From the NCBI RefSeq assembly GCF_013036045.1, contig NZ_WTPX01000036.1, positions 1 to 35,804 of the forward strand: DNA of 35,804 nucleotides, in the 5' to 3' direction. The notes under the pieces are model-generated. The model was not told where the DNA came from. It saw only the letters and a list, made by a program, of their open reading frames with translations, and ran no database searches. The first letter of the stretch is position 1; every line of letters starts with the position of its first letter. A program made the translations under genes and the position numbers. Below, piece after piece: positions 1-8,473 of the stretch. This DNA is from Alienimonas chondri. Its GTDB lineage: Bacteria > Planctomycetota > Planctomycetia > Planctomycetales > Planctomycetaceae.

Positions 1-11
1 GGCCCCACCTC

Positions 12-884
12 ATGGCAACCACCCCCACCGGTTCCCCCGACGATAAGACCGGCCAGCTCGCCACGAGCACGGCCCGCCCTGGTCGCAACTCTTCTCCGCC
101 CCCCGAAGCTCCCAAGGACGACGAGTCCAAGAAAGGCGGCCCCGGCTCCTCCGGCGCCCCGATCGAGGGCGAACCGGACGACACCCCCAGCCCCGCGACC
201 GTCGTCTACAACCCGCCGGACGTCGATCCGGTCTGCGTCGTCTGGGACGTGGACGGCGTACTCGTCGACAGCTACGCCCCCCACCTGAAGTCCTGGCAGC
301 AGACCGCCGAGAAGCTCGGCGTCTCCTACACCGAGGAGGACTTCCTCAGCGGCTTCGGCAAAACCAGCCGGGAGCACCTCAAGGAGAACTTCGGCGCCAG
401 CATGTCCGATGAGCAGATCGAAGAGATCGAGTCGGAGAAGGAAGCCCTCTACCGTGAAATGGTCATGGAGGAGTTCCCCGCCATGCCCGGCGCCCGGGAG
501 CTGATCCAAGCGCTCAAAGGCGCCGACTTCAAGATCGCCCTCGCTACCAGCGGCCCCGCGGCGAACCTGATGCTCGCGGTGCGTCTGATGAAGCTCCAGC
601 CGTTCCTCAGCGGCGTGATCAGCGGCGGCGACGTCGCCAAGGGCAAACCGGACCCGGAGATCTTCCTGAAGGTCGCCAAGAACTGCGGCGTCAAACCGGG
701 ACGCTGCGTGGTGATCGAAGACAGCAAGTTCGGCGTGCAGGCCGCCAAGGCCGCGGGGATGGGCGTGCTGGGCCTGCTCTCCACCGGCCACGACGCCAGC
801 GAACTGACCGAGGCCGACCGCGTCGTCGAGAGCCTCGAAGGCCTCGCCGCAGACGACCTCCGGGCGCTGCTCCCGAAGGCCTGA
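12..884 (+). CDS. HAD-superfamily hydrolase, beta-phosphoglucomutase-like
   Basis: This 290-residue protein is probably a cytoplasmic phosphatase or phosphosugar mutase of HAD subfamily IA. All four HAD motifs are visible: motif I DVDGVLVDS (residues 79-87, nucleophile D79 and general acid D81), motif II serine at about 180 (ATSGP), motif III lysine at about 212 (KGKPDP) and motif IV ED at 236-237 (VIEDSKFG). The stretch between motifs I and II (about 88-160) fits the helical cap of beta-phosphoglucomutase-type enzymes. The first 70 residues are low-complexity, rich in P, S, D and G, and are not part of the fold. They are either a disordered tail or mean that the true start lies downstream, although no better ATG precedes motif I. 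Only 11 bases lie upstream, so an earlier start outside the window cannot be excluded. The substrate is unknown. A perfect palindrome follows the stop. Confidence 0.88.
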   Translation: MATTPTGSPDDKTGQLATSTARPGRNSSPPPEAPKDDESKKGGPGSSGAPIEGEPDDTPSPATVVYNPPDVDPVCVVWDVDGVLVDSYAPHLKSWQQTAEKLGVSYTEEDFLSGFGKTSREHLKENFGASMSDEQIEEIESEKEALYREMVMEEFPAMPGARELIQALKGADFKIALATSGPAANLMLAVRLMKLQPFLSGVISGGDVAKGKPDPEIFLKVAKNCGVKPGRCVVIEDSKFGVQAAKAAGMGVLGLLSTGHDASELTEADRVVESLEGLAADDLRALLPKA

Positions 885-928
885 GTCCCTGTCGAGGGAT
901 TCTCCCTCGAACGCAGGTTTCCTTCGAA

Positions 929-958
929 CCGAAGCCGGACGCATGCGTCCGGCTTCGG
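929..958. repeat. 30-nt perfect palindrome between HAD gene and dapA
   Basis: Bases 929-943 are the exact reverse complement of 944-958, giving a 13-15 bp stem with essentially no loop. It lies 45 bases after the HAD stop and about 50 bases before the dapA start. No T-run follows on either strand, so it is not a canonical intrinsic terminator. It could be a terminator-like hairpin, a protein-binding site, or part of the dapA leader. Confidence 0.7.
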
Positions 959-1010
959 GGCGGGTTACCCTCCGCCCCCTTCCGTGTCCCTCCGTACGCT
1001 CCGCTCTCCC

Positions 1011-1898
1011 ATGCCTCGCAAAGGCGAACAGTTCGCCGGCCTGACGGTCGCTCTCGTCACCCCGTTCCGCGACGGGACGGTGGATGAGGGGCGATTGAAG
1101 GCGAACGTCGACTGGCAGGTGGACCAGGGGACCGCCGGCGTCGCCCCGTGCGGCACCACCGGCGAATCGCCGACGCTGTCGCACGATGAGCACGAGCGCA
1201 TCATCGATTTGGTCTGCACGCAGTCCGCCGGGCGGATCAAAGTGATCGCCGGCACCGGCTCCAACAGCACCGCCGAGGCCGTCCGCCTGACCAAAAGCGC
1301 CCAGCGCAGCGGCGCGGACGCCGCCCTGATGGTCGCCCCCTATTACAACAAGCCGACGCAGGAAGGCTTCTACCGGCACTTCGCGACCGTCGCGGACGCC
1401 TGCGATCTGCCGATCGTGCTCTACAACATCCCCGGCCGCACCGGGAAGAACATGGAGCCGGAGACGATCTGCCGGCTCGCGGAAGTGAGCACGATCGTCG
1501 CCGTCAAAGAGTCCACCGGCGACCTCGATCAGGCCAGCGCAATCGCCGCCGGCTGCGATCTGACGATCCTGTCCGGCGACGACAGCCTGACGCTGCCGAT
1601 CATGTCCGTCGGCGGGTCCGGGGCGGTCAGCGTCGCGGGGAACATCGTGCCCGCGGACCTCACGGCGATGATCGACGCCTTCCGCAACGGCGACCCCGCC
1701 GCGGCGCTCCAGCGGCACGCCAAGCTGTTCCCCCTCTGCCGGGCGCTGCTGGGTCTCTCCAGCAACCCGATCCCGTTGAAGGCCGCGATGGCCCGCCTCG
1801 GCCACGACACCGGAGAAGTTCGTTTGCCGCTGGTCGAACTGGATTCCGCGACCATGCCGAAGCTCGAACAAGCCCTGGCCGACTACGGTCTGCTGTAA
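1011..1898 (+). CDS. dapA: 4-hydroxy-tetrahydrodipicolinate synthase
   Basis: DapA condenses pyruvate with L-aspartate semialdehyde, the first committed step to diaminopimelate and lysine, and so feeds peptidoglycan synthesis in the cytoplasm. From the ATG at 1011 the protein is 295 residues, matching the usual 290-300; a GTG at 984 would add nine residues that do not look like the family's N-terminus. The TIM-barrel signatures are complete: CGTTGE with the two threonines at about 49-50, YNIPGRTG with the catalytic tyrosine at about 138 and the arginine that binds the semialdehyde carboxylate, and VAVKESTGD with the Schiff-base lysine at about 166. The arginine in GRTG favours a true dihydrodipicolinate synthase over N-acetylneuraminate lyase or other family members. 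It appears to be a single-gene unit, with a long intergenic region following. Confidence 0.95.
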   Translation: MPRKGEQFAGLTVALVTPFRDGTVDEGRLKANVDWQVDQGTAGVAPCGTTGESPTLSHDEHERIIDLVCTQSAGRIKVIAGTGSNSTAEAVRLTKSAQRSGADAALMVAPYYNKPTQEGFYRHFATVADACDLPIVLYNIPGRTGKNMEPETICRLAEVSTIVAVKESTGDLDQASAIAAGCDLTILSGDDSLTLPIMSVGGSGAVSVAGNIVPADLTAMIDAFRNGDPAAALQRHAKLFPLCRALLGLSSNPIPLKAAMARLGHDTGEVRLPLVELDSATMPKLEQALADYGLL

Positions 1899-1951
1899 CG
1901 GCGAACGGTAAACGGCGTCCGCGGCCGCCTCGGTGGGTCCGTGGGGCCTCG

Positions 1952-1979
1952 GCTGAAGCGACGGGGCTGAAGCGGCGGG
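1952..1979. repeat. Two 14-bp direct tandem units
   Basis: The 14-base unit GCTGAAGCGACGGG at 1952-1965 is repeated at 1966-1979 with one change. It is followed by two related copies of GGCTGGCGATC around 1979-2006. This looks like replication-slippage sequence with no assigned role. Confidence 0.5.
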
Positions 1980-2060
1980 GCTGGCGATCTGACTGGGCTG
2001 GCGATCGCTCGGAGCATGCCGGCGCCGGCGTCGCAGCGGCGTTCATCGGCCGTGTCACTG

Positions 2061-2164
2061 GTGCGTCCGACGGATCAGTGCAGCGGTCTCGAGTGAGCCT
2101 GAAGCGCAAGCGAAGGGCGCGATTCGCCCACCTCGCTTGCGCTTCGGACTCACAGGAGACGCCC
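2061..2164 (+). repeat. Palindromic intergenic repeat, copy A
   Basis: This 104-bp element aligns without gaps to the reverse complement of 7873-7976, with 87 of 104 positions identical by hand count. The core is an imperfect hairpin with arms at about 2093-2117 and 2131-2153. Its arm sequence GCGCAAGCGAAGG also resembles the arms of the palindrome at 32126-32204. No open reading frame or transposase is associated. It resembles REP-like dispersed elements. Confidence 0.75.
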
Positions 2165-2570
2165 TCGACTGCCAGACTTCCCTGGCGAGCGCACTCGGTG
2201 GTGAGGGCCTGACCGGGCGACCGGGGGGACGTGAGGTGGAAGGCGTAAGTAAAAGGTGTGAGTAAGAGGTGTCAGAGGTCAGACCCCGCATCGGTCGCCC
2301 GCGGAGACGGGAGAGGGCCGACGGGAGAGGAGGGTCGGATTCCAGTCGTTCCCCGTCGGGAGCGAGCCGCTTACCGGCGGGGGCGGACCAGCAGGGAGAA
2401 CCGGGGGAATCTGCAAAGTTTCCCTAACCCGGCTCACGATCAGGCCCGCATCGCCCGATCTATCCCGATAACCGGACTCGCCGTCTGGCCCGCCGTCAAT
2501 CGGCCCGATTTCGGGTGGATTGCGTCGGGTTCGTGGCTGCCGGTCCGTCAATGCCCTCAGGACGTGCGGG

Positions 2571-5500
2571 ATGGAGATCGGGATGACCAACGCCAACACC
2601 CTCGCTGCCGCTCGCGGGACGACCGAACGGTCCTCCGCGTCGGCGAGTTCGGGGGAAGACAGGTCTGGTGAAGGTCGCCCTGCTTCTTCCGCGTCTGATT
2701 TCCCCGCGTTCGCCCCGGCGGCGTCCGTCCCCTCGGCTTCCGCCCTTCGGCAGCAAGGACTTCCCGTGCAGAGCTTCACTGATCGTCCCAGCTATCCGTC
2801 GGCTTCTCCGGCCGGCGCTCCGCCGTCTCGGGAAGGAGTCGCTGCGACCGTGCGGCGTCTGACCGAAGTGCTGACGGAAGAGTTGGGCCGCACGGCGCGA
2901 GAACTGACCCAATCGCTCGGCAAAAAAGCGCGCACCGCGGGGGCGTTGGCGATCCTTGCGGCGCCCATGGGCGGACTCGCTCCGCAGGCGATGGCCCAGA
3001 CGGGGGTCGCGCCCCCGCCGCCGGGCGTGTCGGGGTTCCAGCCGGGTCCGGTTCCCGGCGGGGGTCAGCCGTTCACCGATCCGCAAGGGGCGTTCGACGA
3101 GCCGAACGCGCCGTCGCCCCTGTTCCTCGCCCCGGACAGCCCGTTCCGCATGCGGGGCCGGTTGGAAAGCCACGCCGGCGACGGCCGCGGTTACGACAAC
3201 GGCTACACCCGGGCCAACGTCTTCGTCCCCTGGCTGCTGGCCGATCGCAACTCGCTGTTCTTCCTGGACGCGGGCGGGTTCGGCTCCTACGACCACGGGG
3301 CCGGCATGAACATCGGCATGGGCGCCCGCCGTTACTTCGGCGGTCTGGATCAGATCGTCGGAACCAACCTCTGGTTCGATCTCGACGGCGATTTCGACGA
3401 GGACATCACCTTCGCCCGGCTGGGCTTGGGCGTGGAGGCGATCGGCAACACGCTCTCGTTCCGCGGCAACGCCTATATCCCGCTGAACGACGAGGAAGAG
3501 GTCTTTAGCAACCTCTCCAACCCCGCGTTCGTCGGGAACCGGATTACGATCACCCAAACGGACGTGAACCAGCTGTCCTACGGCGGCGTCGAGGGCGAGG
3601 TCGGCGGTCCGCTGCCGTTACTCGGTCAGTACGGCGCCAACGGGTTCGTCGGGCTCTACGCCGTCACCCACAGCGATGCGGAAGACGCGATCGGCGTCTC
3701 CAGTCGACTGGACTGGCGGGTGAATGAAGGCTTGAGCGTCGGCGGCCAGGTGACCAGCGACGACGTGTTCGGCACGAACGTCTGGGCCACGCTCTCCCTC
3801 GCGACTCCGCAGGGCAGCTGGTACGACTTCACGCGGTCCGGCTGGTTCCGGCAGCCCAGCGTGTACGAGACGCTGGACTCCTCGGTGGTTCGTCAGCACC
3901 GCGCCATGCGGACCATCCAGGTGGAAGAGAGCCAGGATAACCTGCAGAACGCGGACGGGACCGACATCCTCGTCTGCCACATCAATCCGAACGCCGCCGG
4001 CGGCGACGGCACGGTGGAGAACCCCTACGGCAGCTTCAGCCCGCTTCTGGGGGCGAACAACTGCCTGGACGGCAACTGCGACATCGTTCGCGTGATCGCC
4101 TCCTCCGCCGCCACCACGCTGGTGACGAACGGTCCGGTGAACCTCTCCCCGAACCAGCAGCTGCTGAGTTCCGCGGAGCGTCAGTTCATCACCGCGACGT
4201 TCCGCGGGACGCAGAGCTCCTTCGAACTGCCCGGCTTCACCGGCGGGGTCCGCCCGACGCTGCGGAACGGGTTCTCGACCCCCAGCTACGTGATCGGTCT
4301 GAACGACAACAACGTCGTCAGCGGCTTCACCATCGACGGGACCGACGGAACCGGCGCCCCCCGGCACGACGGCATCATCTCCATCGGCGACTGTGCCGGC
4401 CTGCCGGCGGACTTCAACACGCTCGCCAGTCATAGGGCGATCACCTCGTTCGACATCAACCGGAACACCTTCCTGAACGTCCGCGACGGCGTGGACATCG
4501 AGCACGTCGGCAACGGCACGGGCGTGTTCCGCGGCAACACGCTGACCGGCAACGGCGTCGCCGGACTGCTGCCCGGCGACCCCGGGTTCAACATCAGCGG
4601 CGCCGGCTTCGACGTCGAAGCCTTGGGCGGCAGCCTGCAGCTGATCGCCGCCAATAACACGATCCGCGGGTTCTACGGCGAGGACGTGAACCGCAACGGC
4701 GTCCAGGACGTCGGCGAAGACTTCGCCTTCCCGCTGACCCCCACCGAGGGCGCCGGCGTCGTCAACGAGGGCTTCGGCATCCGGGTCGCGGCCCTAAACG
4801 GGTCGACCGTGAACTCCACGCTGTCGGGCAACACCGTCACCGACAACGAAACCGGCGTGTCCCTCGAGTCGGACGGTTCGACCCAGACCGCCCGCCTGAC
4901 GGGCAATACGGTCTCGGACAGCGTCGGTCGCACCGCCGGGGTCGAGCTGCTCGCCGACAACGGGGCGACCCTCAGCGCCGCCCTGAGCGGCAACACCGTG
5001 GAGAACAACGGGCTGGCGCCGACCGCCGCCAACCTGCTGCCGAACAACACGTTCGACCCGAACCTCGGTTCGCAGATCCTGGCTCAGATCGACGGCGACC
5101 TGACCGGGACCGGCGGCAGCACGTTGAACCTGAACCTGCAGGACAACACGATCTCGAGCACGACTGCCGGCTCCGACATGGTGCTGGTGGATGCGAACGG
5201 CCTCGCCGCGAATCCGAGCACGGTGAACTTCGTGGGTCAGGGCAACACCCTGACCGGTCGCGCCCCGCAACTCGCCACGGTCGTCGGCGGCCTCGCCCCC
5301 TCGCCCTATCCGGAGCGGATCGGCGGGATGATCTTCGAGATCGAGAACGCCACGCTGAACGCCCAGATCGGCGGCTTGGCCGACGGCGACGGGAACACCA
5401 TCACGCAGGCGGCCGGCGCCGGCATCGCCGTGGTGGCCAGCGGCGGCCCGGCGACGAACGTGAACCTGCGGATCGAGAGCAACGTCATCGCCGACACAAC

Positions 5501-7775
5501 CTTCGACGAGGTGAACATTCCCATCACCAACCCGGGCGGCGGCGGCCCGGTCGTGCCCGGTCAGACCGGCTCTGCCATCACGACCGCCGAATTCGACGAC
5601 CTGTTCGTCGCTCAGAACAACACGAACCAGCAGACGCCTTACCAGGGCGACGGGATCTACGTCCGCACCACCGGGCAGGCCACCATGGATGGGGCCGTCA
5701 TCAACAGGAACGTGGTCACCGGCGCCACGGCGGGTCCGCCCGCGGGTCCGGGCGACGGCATCCAGGTGGTCGCCGCGGGCAGCTCCGTCGTCACCAACCT
5801 GCTGATCGGCGACCCCGGGCCTCCGGGCGGAAACGGCAACGTCGTCACCGGCAACGCCAGCGGCATCCTGGTTCGCCGGCAGGACTCCGCGACCGTCGAC
5901 GGCACCAGGATCATCGACAACGTCGCCTTGGGCAACGCCGTCGCCGGCGTGACGCTGCAAGGCGTCGGAGACGCCAGCGACGAGTTCGACGTCCTGGTCG
6001 CCAACAACAACCTGTCCGGCAACAACCGCATCATCGGCGGCGTCGGCTTCGACGACCGGGCTGGCCTGCGGGTCGAGAACGGGTCACAGAACATCGTCCG
6101 GCTGGACGTGAACAACAACGTGATCCGCGGCAACGGCTCCGACGGGATCCTGCTAACCAACAGCTCCATCGACGGCACGCTGCTGCGGAACCCGCTGACC
6201 GACGCCGCCTCGATCCGCGGCACGATCAACAACAACGACATCTCGGACAACGCCTCCTACGGCATCCACAGCGTCGCCGTCACCGGCGACAACACCCTCG
6301 GCGGTCTCACCCGGGCGGAAGCCGCGGCGGCGGACGAGCTGTTCGTCGCGGACAACTCCATCGTCGGCAACGGCCTCGCCGGCGTGCTGCTGCAGGGGAG
6401 CGGGACGATGTCCTTCTCCGACAACTTGATCGCCGGCAACGGCAGCGGGTTGGCGGACGGCAACGGCGCCGGTATCGACGTCGAAGGCAGCTACTTCGGC
6501 CTGAACTTCAACCGCGACGTCGTCCGCAACAACTTCGGGGACGGCGTGGAGGTGCTGTTCTCGTCGGGCACGACGAACTACATCCGCTTCACCGACCTGA
6601 AGGTGCTGAGCAACGAAGCCCGCGGCTACGATGTCTTGAACCAGGGCAACGTCTTCAGCATCCTCGAGATCGCCGGTACGGTCGCTCCGAGCGTCGCCAA
6701 CCCGCTGGCCGGTTCGCTCATCGACAACAACGGCGGGGAGGCGACCTACATCGTCAACACCGCCAGTACGACGCAGGGACAGGGCGGACCCACGCCTGAA
6801 CCCAGCGGCATCAACCTCATCGCCGCCCGGGCGGACGGGGCCGAGAACCATGGCCTGAACCAGGACGGAGCGTTCACGGCCGATCCGCGACTCAAGTTGC
6901 TGTACACGAACAACCTCGTGACCAACAACGGGCAGGCCGGCACGTTCGACTCGAACGGCCTCGTCATCCGGGTCGGCAGCAGCGACGGCGGCGGCGGCGC
7001 CGGCGACGACGGCGGCTTCGCTTCGAACATCTATGCCGTAACCGCCGGCGCTGACCCGACGGGAGCCGCCTTCGACACCTTCAGGATGAACCGCGGCGGT
7101 GTGGCGGCCGTCGTTCAGAACAACACGTTCGTGGCGAACCTCGGCACGCAGGTGCTGTTCGAAGGCTTCACCAGCACGGTCGATCCGCCGAACACCAACG
7201 TGACCGACGCCGCGACGGGCGCCTTCAACGGCTACGAAAGCGATCCCAAGTCTCGCCTCGACCTGGTCTTCAACGACAACACGTTGTCGAGCGACGCCGG
7301 GACGATCCTCGACGGCGCCATCACCGCCGGCGCCTGGTATGACAACGCGGATCCGATCAAGACCCGCCCGTTCGACAGCGACAACAACCCGGCGACAGCC
7401 TTTAACCCGGGTCCGTTCCCGAACAACTCGAGCCAGACTCGTCGTCGCAACGCGCAACGCCAAGACATCTTGGCAAACAGCGGCGCGACCAACGTCGGCG
7501 GCCAGTTCGTCACCAACAACACCGACTTCCCGCTGGTCGGGTTCGGCGACAGTACCTTCCGCGTCAACTCGTCCAACCCCTTCGCGTCCATCGGAGGCAT
7601 CGTCCCCCTCGTCGTCGGTCTGAACGGCTCCGGGTCGAACACGATCAACGGAGGCCTCGTGACCAACGACAACGCCTTCGGTCCGATCAGCGTGGAGATT
7701 CGCAACGGCGGCGGCCCCATCGGCGAGGACAATGTGAACGGCGGCAGCAGCGACTTCGAGTGGAACCTGGAGTAG
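2571..7775 (+). CDS. Inverse autotransporter (type Ve-like): intimin-type barrel plus beta-helix passenger
   Basis: This is a giant outer-membrane/surface protein of about 1734 residues. A very long N-region precedes a lysine-pair and hydrophobic signal segment (about 118-142, ending AMA before Q). Residues about 190-420 read as an inverse-autotransporter barrel of the intimin/invasin type: alternating aromatic strands, GMGARRYFGG, GTNLWFDLDGDFDED, RLGLGVEAIG and FRGNAYIPL in the family's order. From about residue 465 (NPNAAGGDGTVENPYGSF) to the C-terminus is a right-handed parallel beta-helix passenger with dozens of N-rich coils such as GNTVTDNETGV and recurring LFVADN-like strands. Known type Ve passengers are mostly Ig-like, so a helix passenger is less usual. 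The ATG at 2571 was chosen; ATG 2583, GTG 2766 and TTG 2520 are alternatives. A strong terminator follows. Function is inferred as adhesion or surface-layer display, without direct evidence. Confidence 0.82.
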   Translation: MEIGMTNANTLAAARGTTERSSASASSGEDRSGEGRPASSASDFPAFAPAASVPSASALRQQGLPVQSFTDRPSYPSASPAGAPPSREGVAATVRRLTEVLTEELGRTARELTQSLGKKARTAGALAILAAPMGGLAPQAMAQTGVAPPPPGVSGFQPGPVPGGGQPFTDPQGAFDEPNAPSPLFLAPDSPFRMRGRLESHAGDGRGYDNGYTRANVFVPWLLADRNSLFFLDAGGFGSYDHGAGMNIGMGARRYFGGLDQIVGTNLWFDLDGDFDEDITFARLGLGVEAIGNTLSFRGNAYIPLNDEEEVFSNLSNPAFVGNRITITQTDVNQLSYGGVEGEVGGPLPLLGQYGANGFVGLYAVTHSDAEDAIGVSSRLDWRVNEGLSVGGQVTSDDVFGTNVWATLSLATPQGSWYDFTRSGWFRQPSVYETLDSSVVRQHRAMRTIQVEESQDNLQNADGTDILVCHINPNAAGGDGTVENPYGSFSPLLGANNCLDGNCDIVRVIASSAATTLVTNGPVNLSPNQQLLSSAERQFITATFRGTQSSFELPGFTGGVRPTLRNGFSTPSYVIGLNDNNVVSGFTIDGTDGTGAPRHDGIISIGDCAGLPADFNTLASHRAITSFDINRNTFLNVRDGVDIEHVGNGTGVFRGNTLTGNGVAGLLPGDPGFNISGAGFDVEALGGSLQLIAANNTIRGFYGEDVNRNGVQDVGEDFAFPLTPTEGAGVVNEGFGIRVAALNGSTVNSTLSGNTVTDNETGVSLESDGSTQTARLTGNTVSDSVGRTAGVELLADNGATLSAALSGNTVENNGLAPTAANLLPNNTFDPNLGSQILAQIDGDLTGTGGSTLNLNLQDNTISSTTAGSDMVLVDANGLAANPSTVNFVGQGNTLTGRAPQLATVVGGLAPSPYPERIGGMIFEIENATLNAQIGGLADGDGNTITQAAGAGIAVVASGGPATNVNLRIESNVIADTTFDEVNIPITNPGGGGPVVPGQTGSAITTAEFDDLFVAQNNTNQQTPYQGDGIYVRTTGQATMDGAVINRNVVTGATAGPPAGPGDGIQVVAAGSSVVTNLLIGDPGPPGGNGNVVTGNASGILVRRQDSATVDGTRIIDNVALGNAVAGVTLQGVGDASDEFDVLVANNNLSGNNRIIGGVGFDDRAGLRVENGSQNIVRLDVNNNVIRGNGSDGILLTNSSIDGTLLRNPLTDAASIRGTINNNDISDNASYGIHSVAVTGDNTLGGLTRAEAAAADELFVADNSIVGNGLAGVLLQGSGTMSFSDNLIAGNGSGLADGNGAGIDVEGSYFGLNFNRDVVRNNFGDGVEVLFSSGTTNYIRFTDLKVLSNEARGYDVLNQGNVFSILEIAGTVAPSVANPLAGSLIDNNGGEATYIVNTASTTQGQGGPTPEPSGINLIAARADGAENHGLNQDGAFTADPRLKLLYTNNLVTNNGQAGTFDSNGLVIRVGSSDGGGGAGDDGGFASNIYAVTAGADPTGAAFDTFRMNRGGVAAVVQNNTFVANLGTQVLFEGFTSTVDPPNTNVTDAATGAFNGYESDPKSRLDLVFNDNTLSSDAGTILDGAITAGAWYDNADPIKTRPFDSDNNPATAFNPGPFPNNSSQTRRRNAQRQDILANSGATNVGGQFVTNNTDFPLVGFGDSTFRVNSSNPFASIGGIVPLVVGLNGSGSNTINGGLVTNDNAFGPISVEIRNGGGPIGEDNVNGGSSDFEWNLE

Positions 7776-7810
7776 TCCCCCCGCGGGAAACCTTCATCAC
7801 GGTGAACCGA

Positions 7811-7842
7811 CGCCGTCCCGCATTCGCGGGGCGGCGTTTTTT
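7811..7842 (+). terminator. Intrinsic terminator of the type Ve autotransporter gene
   Basis: An 11-bp GC-rich stem (CGCCGTCCCGC at 7811-7821 with 7826-7836, one G-T wobble) closes a four-base loop and is followed by six T residues (7837-7842). It lies 35 bases after the stop codon. It is the clearest intrinsic terminator in the window and implies that the downstream giant gene needs its own promoter. Confidence 0.9.
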
Positions 7843-7872
7843 ATTGCGTTCGTCAGATCCATCAGGCGGCCG

Positions 7873-7976
7873 GGGCGTCTGCTGTGAGTCCGAAGCGCGA
7901 GCGGGGCAGGCGAATCGCGCTCTTCGCTTGAGCTTCAGGCTCACTGCGTGAAGCCGCACCGATCCATCGGACGCAC
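7873..7976 (-). repeat. Palindromic intergenic repeat, copy B (inverted relative to copy A)
   Basis: This is the reverse-complement partner of 2061-2164, with the same length and no gaps. It begins about 30 bases after the terminator T-run. Together the two copies bracket the type Ve autotransporter gene in opposite orientations. The central GCGCGATTCG block is identical in both copies, and most differences cluster near the GTGCGTCCGA end. Confidence 0.75.
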
Positions 7977-8219
7977 GATCGGCGGCCACGTCGGCTGACT
8001 CACCGACTCGGCGCCGGCGACGGCCCCGCGTATGCCGCCCGCGGAACGGCCCGGGAGGCCGGACCGGGCGGCAATCCGCACGAGAACCAGCGCAGGCATC
8101 CGCCGCGCAGGCCTACGCCGCTCCCGGTGAGCGGGTTCGCCCGCCTCCCACGAAGACGGGTTCACGGCGAAATAGCCCTTCTGCGGCCGGCTGCACGCCC
8201 CGAAGCCGAGGGGGACTGT

Positions 8220-8289
8220 TTAGAGACGCCGGATATCCCCTACCCCGCCGTAATCTCTAAGACCGCCAAGACTTAAGTCGTTTTTGGCG
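8220..8289. promoter_or_regulatory. Cluster of small inverted repeats upstream of the type Va autotransporter
   Basis: Within 70 bases there are a 7-bp inverted repeat (TTAGAGA 8220-8226 with TCTCTAA 8254-8260), the palindrome GGATATCC (8231-8238), and CGCCAA (8264-8269) paired with TTGGCG (8284-8289) enclosing the perfect 10-bp palindrome GACTTAAGTC (8270-8279). The segment is less GC-rich than its surroundings. It may be an operator or promoter region of the downstream gene; no known consensus is recognised. Confidence 0.35.
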
Positions 8290-8473
8290 CTGTGACAGAA
8301 GATCGACAAGCCGGATTCGGCAGAACGGATTCACCCGGTCCTACCGCTTATCCGAATTTCTTAATGTCTATTTTCCGAGCGATCGGAGAACCGGCAGCTT
8401 CTCGAGGTCGGGTGTGGGCATGGCCCACCGCCCCGGGAGGAATCGATCCACAGTTCTCCGGCCCCTCGCTCAA

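Larger units (their letters stand above)
1899..2570. other. Intergenic region between dapA and the type Ve autotransporter gene
   Basis: This 672-base gap has no convincing gene; the reading frames within it are short, arginine/proline-rich and lack recognisable domains. It holds a short imperfect tandem repeat (1952-1979) and repeat copy A (2061-2164). The remaining 400 bases before the next gene presumably carry its promoter, but I see no clear sigma-factor consensus. Confidence 0.6.
7776..8473. other. Intergenic region between the two giant autotransporter genes
   Basis: This gap of nearly 700 bases holds the terminator (7811-7842), repeat copy B (7873-7976) and a cluster of small symmetric elements at 8220-8289. 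A 132-codon plus-strand frame at 8292-8690 overlaps the start of the next gene, has no recognisable domain and is not accepted as a gene. The promoter of the second autotransporter should lie here. Confidence 0.6.

Noticed and set aside
2496-7463. Several long minus-strand frames opposite the type Ve gene (2496-3557, 4794-5960, 6153-7463)
   Set aside because: These are V/G/D/R-rich shadow frames of GC-rich DNA with no recognisable motifs, while the plus frame has clear barrel and beta-helix signatures.
2061-7976. A mobile element formed by the inverted 104-bp repeats
   Set aside because: There is no transposase, integrase or target-site duplication, and the enclosed sequence is a single surface-protein gene. 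Repeats are reported only as palindromic elements.
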